From: Ectopseudomonas composti
GTDB lineage: Bacteria; Pseudomonadota; Gammaproteobacteria; Pseudomonadales; Pseudomonadaceae
DNA length: 64,000 nucleotides
Assembly (NCBI RefSeq): GCF_001567565.1
Contig: NZ_LSSW01000013.1
Location: 124,001-188,000 of the forward strand
Direction: 5' to 3'
Positions 37,601 to 45,363 of this stretch are shown in pieces. Every line of letters starts with the position of its first letter. The first letter of the stretch is position 1. Position numbers and translations under genes: made by a program. Under the pieces are notes generated by a model, which searched no databases, was not told the origin of the DNA, and was given only the letters and a program-made list of their open reading frames with translations.

Positions 37601-39094
37601 GGCGATGATCGAGACCTCCGAAGCCGACTGCAGCACATTGTTCAGCAGGACATTGAGCTCACGCAGTTCCCGGGTGCGTTCGCTGACCTGCTCTTCGAGG
37701 CTCGCATTGAGCTCCAGGATGCGGGCTTGCACTTCCTTCTGAATGGAAATGTCGCGAACCGTCTTTGACAGGCCAACCAGCGTGCCCTGGGCGTTGAACA
37801 GCGGCGACACGGAAATCGAAACATCGACGATACGGCCGTCCTTGCAGCAGCGCCGGGTGTCGAAGTTGAGCACCGGCTTGCGCGCTGCGACTTTTTGCAG
37901 CGTGTTCTGCTCTTCCTGCACCAGTTCCGCCGGCACGGTCAGGTTGATCAGCGGTTTACCAAGCGCTTCTATCGCAGTGAAACCGAAGATCTGCTCGGCG
38001 CCCTGATTCCAGCTCACCACCGTGCCATCCAGGCTCAGGCCGATGATGCCGTCGCTGGAACTGTCGACGATTGCAGCAGAGCGCGCCTGTTCGGCAAGGA
38101 TCTGGCGATGACGTTGCCGGCTCACCAGAACCACCCCCAGCAGGGTCGCGACCAGCAGGCTGAGCAAGGTGCCGGCCAGGGCTACCAGGCGCGGTGGAGT
38201 CTGGCGCAGGTTTTCAAGAAACAGGGGGGTTGCGTCGAGTTGGACCTGCCAGTGGCGGCCATAGAGCTGCCGCGAGACGGAGTACCGCGCCACGCTTGTC
38301 ACTGCGTCTTGCTCCGGCTCGTTGCCGTAGAAGGTCACTGGGGCATCGACGTCGGTGACGTCGTTCAGCTGCAGATGCAGGCCGTCCTTTTCCAGGCGCA
38401 GGCCCTGCAACACCTCGCCGGTCAGCAGCGGCGCATAGCTCCAGCCGATGCCTTTGCGCATGCGCTCGTCGATGCTGTCGGGCGTCACTGCGCCGCGATA
38501 GATCGGCAGCAAGATGAGGAACGATTGCTGTGGGCTGCCGGTGGCTTGCACCAGCGTGATGGGGCCGGTTATGCGCACCTCGCCACTGGCCAGGGCGGCC
38601 AGGGCGGCGTTTCGGCGATTGCTCTCCGATGCGATGTCCAGGCCCACGGCCTGGCGGTTCTGCTCCACCGGCTCGATGTACTGAATGACGAAGCGTTCGC
38701 CGTCGTGAGGCTGCAACTGGCGGATGCCGAAGTCAGGCATGCCATCTGCTCGCGCCTGCGAGAGGAACTGCGTCTGATGCTCCATCGGCACACGCCGGAT
38801 GAAGCCGAAGCCTCGAGCACCGGGAAATTCATGGGGTACGTCGCGGGTTTTGCTGTAGCTGAGGAAGTGTTCACGGGTGATGCCGTTGGCGCCGCCAGCC
38901 AGCACGGCGCCCCGAGCGCCACGCAATCCGTACTGATAGAGTTCAACGCGTTTGGTCACCACGTCGGCGACGCGTTCGGTGGCGTTTATCAGCGCCTCCT
39001 GCGCCTGTTTCTCGTTGCTGTGCTGTACCCACCCGGTCAGCAGTGTGGTGATCGCAATGCCCGTCACGAACGTCAGCGGAACGATGAGTTTCAA
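34652..39094 (-). CDS. CHASE-PAS hybrid sensor histidine kinase with two REC domains and HPt
   Basis: The 1480-residue protein has an N-terminal membrane segment, a periplasmic CHASE domain (GARGFGFIRRVP), a second membrane segment near residue 300, three PAS domains, a histidine kinase core (ANMSHEIRTPMNAVLG, phospho-His near 771; ATP lid GTGLGLVICKRLVELMG), receiver 1 (DLVLMDWRMPG, near 1057), receiver 2 (DAILMDIQMPD, near 1202) and a C-terminal HPt domain (LHTLKGSSGTMG, His near 1339). It is a full phosphorelay in one chain, likely feeding the flanking REC-GGDEF and REC-GGDEF-EAL proteins. Its only in-frame start is a TTG at 39094. Confidence 0.9.
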   Translation of the reverse strand: MKLIVPLTFVTGIAITTLLTGWVQHSNEKQAQEALINATERVADVVTKRVELYQYGLRGARGAVLAGGANGITREHFLSYSKTRDVPHEFPGARGFGFIRRVPMEHQTQFLSQARADGMPDFGIRQLQPHDGERFVIQYIEPVEQNRQAVGLDIASESNRRNAALAALASGEVRITGPITLVQATGSPQQSFLILLPIYRGAVTPDSIDERMRKGIGWSYAPLLTGEVLQGLRLEKDGLHLQLNDVTDVDAPVTFYGNEPEQDAVTSVARYSVSRQLYGRHWQVQLDATPLFLENLRQTPPRLVALAGTLLSLLVATLLGVVLVSRQRHRQILAEQARSAAIVDSSSDGIIGLSLDGTVVSWNQGAEQIFGFTAIEALGKPLINLTVPAELVQEEQNTLQKVAARKPVLNFDTRRCCKDGRIVDVSISVSPLFNAQGTLVGLSKTVRDISIQKEVQARILELNASLEEQVSERTRELRELNVLLNNVLQSASEVSIIATDLEGMIRVFNRGAERLLGYSAEEVVGVSTPEIFHLREEVEARGHDLSREYGEAIEGFRVFVHKPEHHGADSHEWTYVRKDGSRLTVTLLVTAMRDASGELVGYLGIALDLSEEVRLRREALAARDQLAMAAEVAELGIWSWTPADNQLRWNERMFELYDYPAELGEQGLNYQHWFTRVHPEDHDALEVNLRDALSRVASFDTVFRIIRPDGQILHIQAAAYTEHDSEGQPLKMTGINRDITAQLQLESRLRHAKEQADAASAAKSAFLANMSHEIRTPMNAVLGMLQLVQATALNPRQLDYVLKAQGAAHSLLGLLNDILDYSKIEAGKLQLDLHDFELEPLLGDLAVVLAGNQGDKDIEVLFDIDTALPAVLHGDSLRLQQILINLAGNALKFTESGQVVVALQQLQRGPSQVRLRISVSDTGIGISENQLQRIFDGFTQAEASTTRRYGGTGLGLVICKRLVELMGAELKVTSTLGAGSCFWFEVELGAASDSSLLPKAGEPSPALHLLIVDDNPVARQLLQQTVHSLGWQADLASSGEQALACIGQAEDTYDLVLMDWRMPGMDGLEAAQRLREQVADSEALPTVIMITAHGREILADRYADTDAPFAGFLTKPITPRQLMQAVHNARHGGSEVAAVQGYKPGQRLAGLKLLVVEDNSLNRQVARELLAGEGAQVMLAEGGIEGVRMALGATPAFDAILMDIQMPDIDGLEATRRIRLDPAHQAQPIIAMTANASHADREQCLAAGMNDHAGKPIDIDKLVAIIRHWCGLGATRGATDAEVEAAVEDRAAILRRFGDNLTLLRSMLEMFPDELRRQLGQLQTQVNQGDTVAMLRSLHTLKGSSGTMGATQLAARLAQLEEQFTLNPAAAFEDSRWLDDLRQKLDESCNAVMTMFTLDTDNVTIAPTSSDGIWTDRLEALTVQLEQGNLEALASMEQILALVPEQQHAAFEELSSAVNALDFERARELLHALRHSVTGD

Positions 39095-39119
39095 TGCTGT
39101 CTCTTCTTTGATCCGTCAA

Positions 39120-40820
39120 TCAGTTGAGTTTACGCGCGACTACCAGGCCCAGTTCGTTGCACAGTTGTTCGAAGGGCATCGGCCGGCAGTAGAAATAGCC
39201 CTGCATCAACTTGCAGCCCAGGGCAAGCAGTTGCTGTGACTGTTCCTGGCTTTCCACCCCTTCGGCGACCAGTTCCAGTTCCAGTGCCTGGCCCATGCGT
39301 ACGATGGCTTCGATGATCGCAGCATCACTGCGATCGGTCAGCATGTCGCGCACGAAGCTTTGATCTATTTTCAATACGTCGATCGGCAAGCGCTTGAGGT
39401 AGGACAGGCTCGAATAGCCGGTGCCGAAGTCGTCGATGGCGATACGTACGCCCATGCGTTGAAGTTCGTCGAGCAGGCTGCGGGTCTGATTCATGTCGCG
39501 GGCCAGCACGCCTTCGGTTATCTCCAGCTCGAGTAGCTGTGCCGGCAGGGCCGTTTCCTCTAGCACGTTCCTGATCATCTCGAGAAACGACTCTTCGCGA
39601 AACTGCACGACGGAAATATTGACCCCCACGCACAGTGGCTTGCCTTGGTCGAGCAGTGTCTTGGCATCGCTGCACGCCTGATGCAGCACCTGTTTGCCAA
39701 TCGGAACGATCAGGCCGGTTTCTTCGGCAAGGGGAATGAATTCGGCGGGAGAAATCAGCTCTCCATCCGAGCGTCGCCAGCGAATCAGCGCCTCCATGCC
39801 ACAGCTCTGCTGTGTGCTGACGTCAAAGCGCAGTTGGTAGAACACCTCGAAAACGCCTGACTCGAGGGCGCTGCGCATGTGCCGTTCGAGCAGGTGGCGG
39901 GCGCGGGCATTGCTTTCGATGCTCTGCGAGAAGAAACGGTAGCGATTGCGCCCCTCCTGTTTGGCCTGGTACATCGCGGCGTCGGCCTGGCGGTAGAGGG
40001 CCTCAAGATCGTCACCGTCATCGGGGAACACCGTTACACCGACGCAGGCGGAGAGGTCGTAGCGGATCCCGCCGATGATCATCGGCAGGGTGATGACGTC
40101 CAGCAGGCGTTCCACGTAATCGCTGATCACTTCCGAGCGCTGGATGTCGGCCAGCAGAATCACGAACTCATCCCCACCCTGGCGGCTGACGGTGTCCACG
40201 TTGCGTGAGGTTTCGCTCAGGCGTCGGCCGACTTCCTTGAGAATCAGGTCGCCGGTGGAATGCCCCAGGGAGTCGTTGATGCCTTTGAAATTATCCAGAT
40301 CGAGCAGCAGCAGGGCGAGGCGGGCGCCACTGCGCCGCGCTTTCTGCAGCATCTGTTCGGCGCGGTCCCGCAGTAGCATGCGGTTGGGCAGGCCTGTCAG
40401 CGCATCGAAGTAGGCCAGGCGTTTGGCTTCGGCGCGCAGATTGAGGTGTGCCCGCACATGGGCGCGGGCCACCGGGATGCTCAGTGGCTTCTGGATGAAA
40501 TCGATGCCGCCATGTTCCAGCGCCTGGATTTCGTTTTCCGTCCGGGTATGGGCGGTTACGAAGAGAATCGCGGCATCGCAAAGCTTGGCGTCGGCCTTTA
40601 TCAGGCGGCACAGCTCGAAGCCGCTCATGCCAGGCATTTCGATATCCAGCAGGATCACGTCGGGCCTGCAGAAAAGCGCCACTTCGAGCGCCATGCTGCC
40701 GTCATTGGCGATATGGACCTGTGCCAGTTCGCCAACGGCTTCCTGCAGAATTCGCACGTCAGTGGCTTGATCGTCGACGATCAGAATCACGGGCTTGGGA
40801 TCGAATCGGTTTACAGCCAT
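39120..40820 (-). CDS. Response regulator with GGDEF and EAL domains
   Basis: The 566-residue protein has a receiver domain (DVILLDIEMPG, Asp near residue 58), a GGDEF domain with intact GGDEF near 214 (SRQGGDEFVILL) and an EAL domain with EALIRWR near 341, NIS, LELEITE, IDDFGTGYSS, LKIDQSFV and VAEGVES all present. Both cyclase and phosphodiesterase sites look competent, so net activity depends on regulation by the receiver. GGAG lies 9 nt from the ATG. It is the first gene of the operon with the hybrid kinase and the REC-GGDEF protein. Confidence 0.89.
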   Translation of the reverse strand: MAVNRFDPKPVILIVDDQATDVRILQEAVGELAQVHIANDGSMALEVALFCRPDVILLDIEMPGMSGFELCRLIKADAKLCDAAILFVTAHTRTENEIQALEHGGIDFIQKPLSIPVARAHVRAHLNLRAEAKRLAYFDALTGLPNRMLLRDRAEQMLQKARRSGARLALLLLDLDNFKGINDSLGHSTGDLILKEVGRRLSETSRNVDTVSRQGGDEFVILLADIQRSEVISDYVERLLDVITLPMIIGGIRYDLSACVGVTVFPDDGDDLEALYRQADAAMYQAKQEGRNRYRFFSQSIESNARARHLLERHMRSALESGVFEVFYQLRFDVSTQQSCGMEALIRWRRSDGELISPAEFIPLAEETGLIVPIGKQVLHQACSDAKTLLDQGKPLCVGVNISVVQFREESFLEMIRNVLEETALPAQLLELEITEGVLARDMNQTRSLLDELQRMGVRIAIDDFGTGYSSLSYLKRLPIDVLKIDQSFVRDMLTDRSDAAIIEAIVRMGQALELELVAEGVESQEQSQQLLALGCKLMQGYFYCRPMPFEQLCNELGLVVARKLN

Positions 40821-40992
40821 TTAGGTACTCCGGAAATCCTATTTCCTCGGTGGGGAGACTAGCCCAGCTTCGCCAATGCGGCTGCCGCCTCGAGTACCTT
40901 TGTGTCGAAACATTGATAGATGGTTGTGGGGCCGACTATTCAGCCCCTCCGATGCCGGCCTGGGCGCAGCACGTCTTTGCGGTTTGGCTAAA

Positions 40993-41024
40993 GCTGTTGC
41001 CGTTTCATCGAAAACGGCAACAGC
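40993..41024 (-). terminator. Long perfect inverted repeat after a small gene
   Basis: GCTGTTGCCGTTT (40993-41005) and AAACGGCAACAGC (41012-41024) make a 13-bp perfect stem with a 6-nt loop, 7 bp past the stop of the small gene that reads toward it. On the minus strand it is followed by TTTAG, so it probably ends that transcript. Confidence 0.65.
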
Positions 41025-41030
41025 CTCCTT

Positions 41031-41204
41031 TCATCCTTGTGGTTGCGCTTCTTCCAGCGCCTGGCGGTAGGCATTGGCTTCATCCTGGCTCGGGAAGATG
41101 CCCACCAGCTCGCCATTTTGAATCACGTCCCAGACCACGACTCCCATGGCACGGGCTTCACGGGAAAGATGTTCGTTGTCACGCTCATGCACGATCACGT
41201 TCAT
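41031..41204 (-). CDS. Small hypothetical protein, 57 residues
   Basis: A frame from the ATG at 41204 to the TGA at 41031-41033 gives MNVIVHERDNEHLSREARA, then GVVVWDVIQNGELVGIFPS and an acidic alpha-helical tail ending QPQG. GAGGAG lies 6 nt before the ATG and a strong terminator follows, which supports it as a real gene. The middle segment looks like a compact beta hairpin followed by a helix (DEANAYRQALEEA), similar in style to small DUF proteins seen in Pseudomonas. The function is unknown. Confidence 0.65.
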   Translation of the reverse strand: MNVIVHERDNEHLSREARAMGVVVWDVIQNGELVGIFPSQDEANAYRQALEEAQPQG

Positions 41205-41416
41205 GCTTGTCTCCTCGAAATGCGGATGCGGCGATATGTCGCACTTCGTTTATACGCCTCGTTAGCAAGCTAATTAAACCGTGGTTTGGGCAAAGGACTG
41301 TTGCATCAGCGCAACGAGCGAAACGCCGTTTCGGTTGTCTCCGGGCCAGGCTGCGGGTGCCATTGGCGGCGAGGCCGCCGCCTGCAGATTGGCGAACCCT
41401 GAGAACGAAGGGACGC

Positions 41417-42652
41417 TTAACGTGCTGCGCGTTGCGCCATCCAGCGCCGGTACTGACGAGTGCGCAAGAGGTCTTTCACCTGCTGCTTCACCAGCGCCCA
41501 CAAGGGGGATACGCCGGGCTGGCTATCTCGACCTTGGCTGAGCTTGTGCAGCTGATACTTCACCACCGCCATGTTCGCCAACGAAGCCAGCACCTTGTTG
41601 TTCCAGGTGATCGGCGGCAGCTGAGGGGCGCTGCCGAGGCCGAGCTGCCAGTCGCGCGGCAGGTTCGGGTCGATGGCCAGGGCCGTGCCGATGCCGACCA
41701 TCTCGATGCCGCTGGCCAGCACCTCTTGTGCCACCGGTGCACGGCGGATGCCGCCGGTGACCATGATCGGCATGCTCGCCACGGCGCGGATCTCGCGGGC
41801 AAATTCCAGAAAATAGGCTTCGCGCGCCAACGTGCGGCCGTCGCGGGCCTGGCCTTGCATGGCCGGCGCTTCGTAGCTGCCGCCGGACAACTCGACCAGA
41901 TCCACACCTTGCCCGTCGAGCAGGCGCACTACCTGCTGGGCATCCTCGGCGCTGAAGCCGCCGCGCTGGAAGTCCGCCGAGTTGAGCTTGACCGCCACGG
42001 CGAAGCCCGGCGAGACCACGGCGCGCACCGCCTTGACGATCTCCAGCAGCAGGCGTGCACGGTTCTCCAGCGAGCCGCCCCACTGATCGCTGCGCTGATT
42101 GCTCAACGGTGAGAGGAACTGGCTGAGCAGGTAGCCATGCGCGGCATGGATTTCCACTCCGGTGAAGCCGGCCTGCTCGCCCAGGCGCGCGGTGCGGGCG
42201 AAGCGCTCGATCACCTCCTGAATCACCGCCGGGGTCATTTCCTGCGGCGTGGCGAAACGCTTGGACAGGTTGCCCAGCTCCAGCGCTACGGCCGAAGGTG
42301 CCCAGGTCGGTTGGCCCAGGTTGGACTGCATCTGCCGGCCCGGATGATTGATCTGCAGCCAGAACTGCGCACCCTTGGCGCGGCCGATACGCGCCCAGCG
42401 CTCGAACCTGGCCAGCTGCGCGTCATCTTCCAGCACCACGCCACCGGGCCCGGTCATGGCGCGGCTATCGACCATCACGTTGCCGCTGATCAGCAGACCC
42501 GCACCACCTTCAGCCCAGGCCTGGTAGAGCCGTATCAGCTGCTCGGAAGGGGCGTGGTCGGCATCGGCCATGTTCTCTTCCATCGCCGCCTTGGCGATGC
42601 GATTGGGAACGGTCGAGCCGTTGGGCAGGGCAAGGGGATCGAACAGGGTCAT
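41417..42652 (-). CDS. NADH:flavin oxidoreductase, Old Yellow Enzyme family
   Basis: The 411-residue TIM-barrel protein has the family landmarks: PNRIAKAAMEENMAD near residue 14, QINHPGRQ near 105, VEIHAAHGYLLSQFLSPLSNQRSDQWGGS and the phosphate-binding MVTGGIR. These bind FMN and position a catalytic His/Tyr pair for reduction of activated C=C bonds, with NAD(P)H. The start is the ATG at 42652 with GAGGAAG 7 nt away. A promoter with a 19-bp spacer sits 29-60 bp upstream, so it is probably activated by a MerR regulator. Confidence 0.87.
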   Translation of the reverse strand: MTLFDPLALPNGSTVPNRIAKAAMEENMADADHAPSEQLIRLYQAWAEGGAGLLISGNVMVDSRAMTGPGGVVLEDDAQLARFERWARIGRAKGAQFWLQINHPGRQMQSNLGQPTWAPSAVALELGNLSKRFATPQEMTPAVIQEVIERFARTARLGEQAGFTGVEIHAAHGYLLSQFLSPLSNQRSDQWGGSLENRARLLLEIVKAVRAVVSPGFAVAVKLNSADFQRGGFSAEDAQQVVRLLDGQGVDLVELSGGSYEAPAMQGQARDGRTLAREAYFLEFAREIRAVASMPIMVTGGIRRAPVAQEVLASGIEMVGIGTALAIDPNLPRDWQLGLGSAPQLPPITWNNKVLASLANMAVVKYQLHKLSQGRDSQPGVSPLWALVKQQVKDLLRTRQYRRWMAQRAAR

Positions 42653-42681
42653 GGGCGCTTCCTCGGCTTGGGGTGTGGCGA

Positions 42682-42713
42682 CCTTAACTTTAAAGTTCAC
42701 TTTAATGTCAAGG
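42682..42713 (-). promoter_or_regulatory. MerR-type promoter/operator for the flavin oxidoreductase
   Basis: A 32-bp imperfect palindrome reads on the minus strand CCTTGACATTAAAGT then GAACTTTAAAGTTAAGG. It contains a -35 TTGACA (42706-42711), an unusually long 19-bp spacer (42687-42705) and a -10 TAAGGT (42681-42686). A dyad in a 19-bp spacer is the standard MerR-activated promoter. Confidence 0.75.
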
Positions 42714-42782
42714 GTCGTTTTCGTCGTATACGCCCTCGCACGTCGCGCCTTTTCGCCTCGGGCGGGGCGCCGATTCTGCTGC

Positions 42783-42813
42783 TTGACCTTTAAGTTATAT
42801 TTAACCTTAGGGT
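42783..42813 (+). promoter_or_regulatory. MerR-type promoter/operator for the secreted ADC-like gene
   Basis: Facing the other way is TTGACC (42783-42788), a 19-bp spacer (42789-42807) and -10 TAGGGT (42808-42813). The half-site CTTGACCTTTAAGT matches the CTTGACATTAAAGT of the first operator at 12 of 14 positions, so one regulator probably binds both. Confidence 0.7.
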
Positions 42814-42880
42814 TGCCGCGTCTGCCCCTCGGAGAGCGTTTCGATGGGCATAGGTGAATTTCTCAACGCGGATGACAACG

Positions 42881-43906
42881 ATGAAACAGCTGGTCGAACT
42901 TACCAAACGCCTGAAACGCCAACGTACTGCACTTCTGGTCGGTGTGATTCTCAACGCCGCCGCAATGCCGCTATGGGCACAGGACGCTGAAGCGCCCACT
43001 GCAATGATCGATATTGCCGGCCATTCCGTGCCTGTGGTGGCGGGTGGGCTTTATGATCGCTATCACTCCAATCCACCGCTGGCGGTCATCGCTGCCGAGG
43101 CGCCGGACATCGACCTCAGCTGGTTTCGCGGCCTGCAGAAAACCAGGGTAGACATGGGCTTCGAGTCTTACTCACCCAACTTCTACTACCGCAACACGCG
43201 CGTCACGGCGGTGTTCACCGCCGATCTGGACAGGTTGCGCGAGCTGATGCCCGCAGCGGTGCTGGAGCAGGTGCAGCCACTGCAAATCTGGCCGGGCAGG
43301 GGGCTGGTTGCCTTCACCGCCTACGCCTATCACTACTGCGATAACGACAGCTACAACGAGATCGCGCTGTCCATCGTCACCAACAAGCCTGGCAATGCCA
43401 ACCTGGGGCCCATCAGTCTGCTTGGCCAATCGCTGTCCAAGGACTTCTGGGGGTACGTGCTCAAGTTGCCGGTCAACACCGAACTGGCGCGAGTGCGTGG
43501 TGTGGTTGGTTACAACCTGCCGAAGTGGCTGGCGCCCATTGATTACCGCGAGACCGACGAGCGTCTCGTCTTCGAAATCGCCGACAGCGAAACCGGCAAG
43601 CCCGACGTTACCTTCGAGGTGGAGAAGCTCGCTGAGGTCTCCAGCGAACCGGAGTTGGTGACCAACAGCTTCACCAATATTGGTCACGATGGTGAGCTTG
43701 CCTACGGCTATGCCGTTTCCCGGCAGATGAGCCATGCCTCCAGCTCGAACGCGGAAGCGGTGAATCTCAAGCTCGGTGCTGGCAGCCTCTCGACCTATAT
43801 CGAGTCGCTGAAGCTGGGCAAGATGATGAGGTACGAATACGTGCCGGACTTCCAGAGCGCGCTCTATGCGCCAGAACCACTGGCGCAACTGACGAGTCCG
43901 GAGTGA
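42881..43906 (+). CDS. Secreted acetoacetate decarboxylase-like protein
   Basis: The 341-residue protein has an Arg/Lys-rich n-region and a hydrophobic core ending NAAAMPLWAQ, so it is exported. The mature part resembles the acetoacetate decarboxylase superfamily: a beta-rich fold with the stretch RGVVGYNLPKWLAPIDYRET and WFRGLQKTRVD. I could not identify the Schiff-base lysine with confidence, so it may be a binding protein or a different enzyme of this fold. The start could be the ATG at 42872 or the GTG at 42854; 42881 has GCGGA nearby. It diverges from an Old Yellow Enzyme gene and shares the same operator half-site. Confidence 0.55.
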   Translation: MKQLVELTKRLKRQRTALLVGVILNAAAMPLWAQDAEAPTAMIDIAGHSVPVVAGGLYDRYHSNPPLAVIAAEAPDIDLSWFRGLQKTRVDMGFESYSPNFYYRNTRVTAVFTADLDRLRELMPAAVLEQVQPLQIWPGRGLVAFTAYAYHYCDNDSYNEIALSIVTNKPGNANLGPISLLGQSLSKDFWGYVLKLPVNTELARVRGVVGYNLPKWLAPIDYRETDERLVFEIADSETGKPDVTFEVEKLAEVSSEPELVTNSFTNIGHDGELAYGYAVSRQMSHASSSNAEAVNLKLGAGSLSTYIESLKLGKMMRYEYVPDFQSALYAPEPLAQLTSPE

Positions 43907-44011
43907 CGAAGGGCCGAGCCGAGGAGGGCAAGGCCTGTATTGGCTGCACCGTGCAGGCGTTTCGCGAGAGTCCGCTCGCTGGGCGCTGATGCCGGTATGG
44001 CGAGCGGTCGC

Positions 44012-44449
44012 TCATTTCTTCGCGCGTTTGGGTCGCCCGCTCGGTTCGCCCAGGTTCATCTTTGCTAGCACCCGCTTGGCATTGGCGGCGCAGTCGAGGT
44101 CGTCCGGCTTGCTTTCGATCTCGTCGATCAGTGCCAGCAGGTGCGTCTTGCTCTGGGCCAGGCGCTGCTCCAGCGCTTCGATGTCTTTCACCTTTGCCTG
44201 CAAGGTGTCGAGCAGTTTGCCGTGTTGCCACTGCGACAGATCCTGCGGCAGCAGGGTACGCAGCTCATCCAGGCTGAAGCCGGCTTGCTGGGCGGTGGTG
44301 ATCAGGTTGAGCACCATCACGGCCTGTTCCGGGTAACTGCGATAGCCGTTGGCCTGACGCTCCACCAGTTTGAGCAGGCCAATGCTTTCATAGAAACGAA
44401 TGCGCGAGGCCGCCAGGCCGGTGCGTTGCGCCAGTTCGCCGATCTTCAT
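44012..44449 (-). CDS. MerR-family transcriptional regulator
   Basis: The 145-residue protein starts MKIGELAQRTGLAASRIRFYESIGLL, the MerR winged helix, followed by NGYRSYPEQAVMVLNLITTAQ and a coiled-coil dimerisation helix (QAKVKDIEALEQRLAQSKTHLLALI). The C-terminus has a single Cys (DLDCAANAK) and no metal-binding pair, so it probably senses an organic ligand or redox state. It is the only MerR in the window, 105 bp past the end of the ADC-like gene (convergent), and has a related dyad before its own start. Confidence 0.88.
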   Translation of the reverse strand: MKIGELAQRTGLAASRIRFYESIGLLKLVERQANGYRSYPEQAVMVLNLITTAQQAGFSLDELRTLLPQDLSQWQHGKLLDTLQAKVKDIEALEQRLAQSKTHLLALIDEIESKPDDLDCAANAKRVLAKMNLGEPSGRPKRAKK

Positions 44450-44484
44450 GCCAATTGCGCCTTTTATGGTGCTGCTCTAGTCAT

Positions 44485-44507
44485 AGGTTGAAGCAGAACT
44501 TTAACCT
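44485..44507 (-). promoter_or_regulatory. Dyad upstream of the MerR gene (possible autoregulation site)
   Basis: AGGTTGAAG (44485-44493) and CTTTAACCT (44499-44507) pair 8 of 9 positions across 5 bp. The AAGGTTAAA half resembles the CTAAGGTTAAA half of the promoter at 42783-42813. Confidence 0.45.
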
Positions 44508-44613
44508 TCGCCTCGGCCTGTGCAACGATTTTTTTGCTCTCAGCCGATCAACAATGCGATGCAGACGACAGCGGCTATGATTGCCTGAACCTCCGAATCG
44601 CCAGGCACGATGC

Positions 44614-45363
44614 GTGAAGCCTTCGATCCTCTTTCTAGTGCTGCTGTGCTCGTTGTCTGGCGCCTTGGCCAGGGCAGGGACCTATCAGATCGTCACGGAA
44701 GAATGGGCGCCCTACAACTATGAGGAAAACGGCCACCTCACCGGTATGTCGACGGAGGTCGTGCGGGCCATCATGGCGCTTACCGGGGATGACTTCGAAA
44801 CCACCCTGTTGCCCACCATGCGCGCCACCTATGCGCTGCAGAATCACCCCGGAACCATCATGTACTCGATGTTCCGCACACCCGAGCGCGAGCCGCTGTA
44901 CAAATGGGTCGGGCCAATCGTGGAGGAGTCTATCTACCCCTATCAGTTGGCCGGCTCGACTGCGCCGATCACGTCCCTGGAGCAGTTGATGCGCGCGCCG
45001 CAGATCACCACGCGCCACGCAGGCCTGGTGCCGAGAACGCTCGATTCACTGGGGTTCAAGAACCTCGACAAGAGCGCGGCCGAGAGTTACCAGCTCTATC
45101 GCATGCTCCTGGCCGGGCGTACCGAGGTGATCGTCGGCGATACCGATGCAGGTGTGGCCTACTACAGCCGCCAGTTGGACATCGCCCCGGACACCCTCCG
45201 GCGGGTGCCCATCGAGCTTTACCGTTCTTCGTTGTACATCGCCTTCAGCCGCGACTGTGACGATGAGCTGGTCGCGGCCTGGGCCGCTGCCCTGAGTCAG
45301 CTGCGCCGTTCGGGTGAGCTGGCGCGCATCCAGCATCGCTACGAACGGCGGGGCGATCAGTGA
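44614..45363 (+). CDS. Periplasmic solute-binding protein (family 3)
   Basis: The 249-residue protein has a signal peptide (MKPSILFLVLLCSLSGALARA) starting from a GTG at 44614 with AGG 8 nt upstream; a longer frame from TTG at 44581 lacks this arrangement. The mature part has EEWAPYNYEENGHLTGMSTEVVRAI and VGDTDAGVAYYSRQ, typical of the bacterial extracellular solute-binding family 3 (amino acid) fold. No transporter permease is nearby, so it may be a free sensor or scavenger as seen in Pseudomonas. It overlaps the next, convergent SDR gene by 7 bp. Confidence 0.75.
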   Translation: MKPSILFLVLLCSLSGALARAGTYQIVTEEWAPYNYEENGHLTGMSTEVVRAIMALTGDDFETTLLPTMRATYALQNHPGTIMYSMFRTPEREPLYKWVGPIVEESIYPYQLAGSTAPITSLEQLMRAPQITTRHAGLVPRTLDSLGFKNLDKSAAESYQLYRMLLAGRTEVIVGDTDAGVAYYSRQLDIAPDTLRRVPIELYRSSLYIAFSRDCDDELVAAWAAALSQLRRSGELARIQHRYERRGDQ

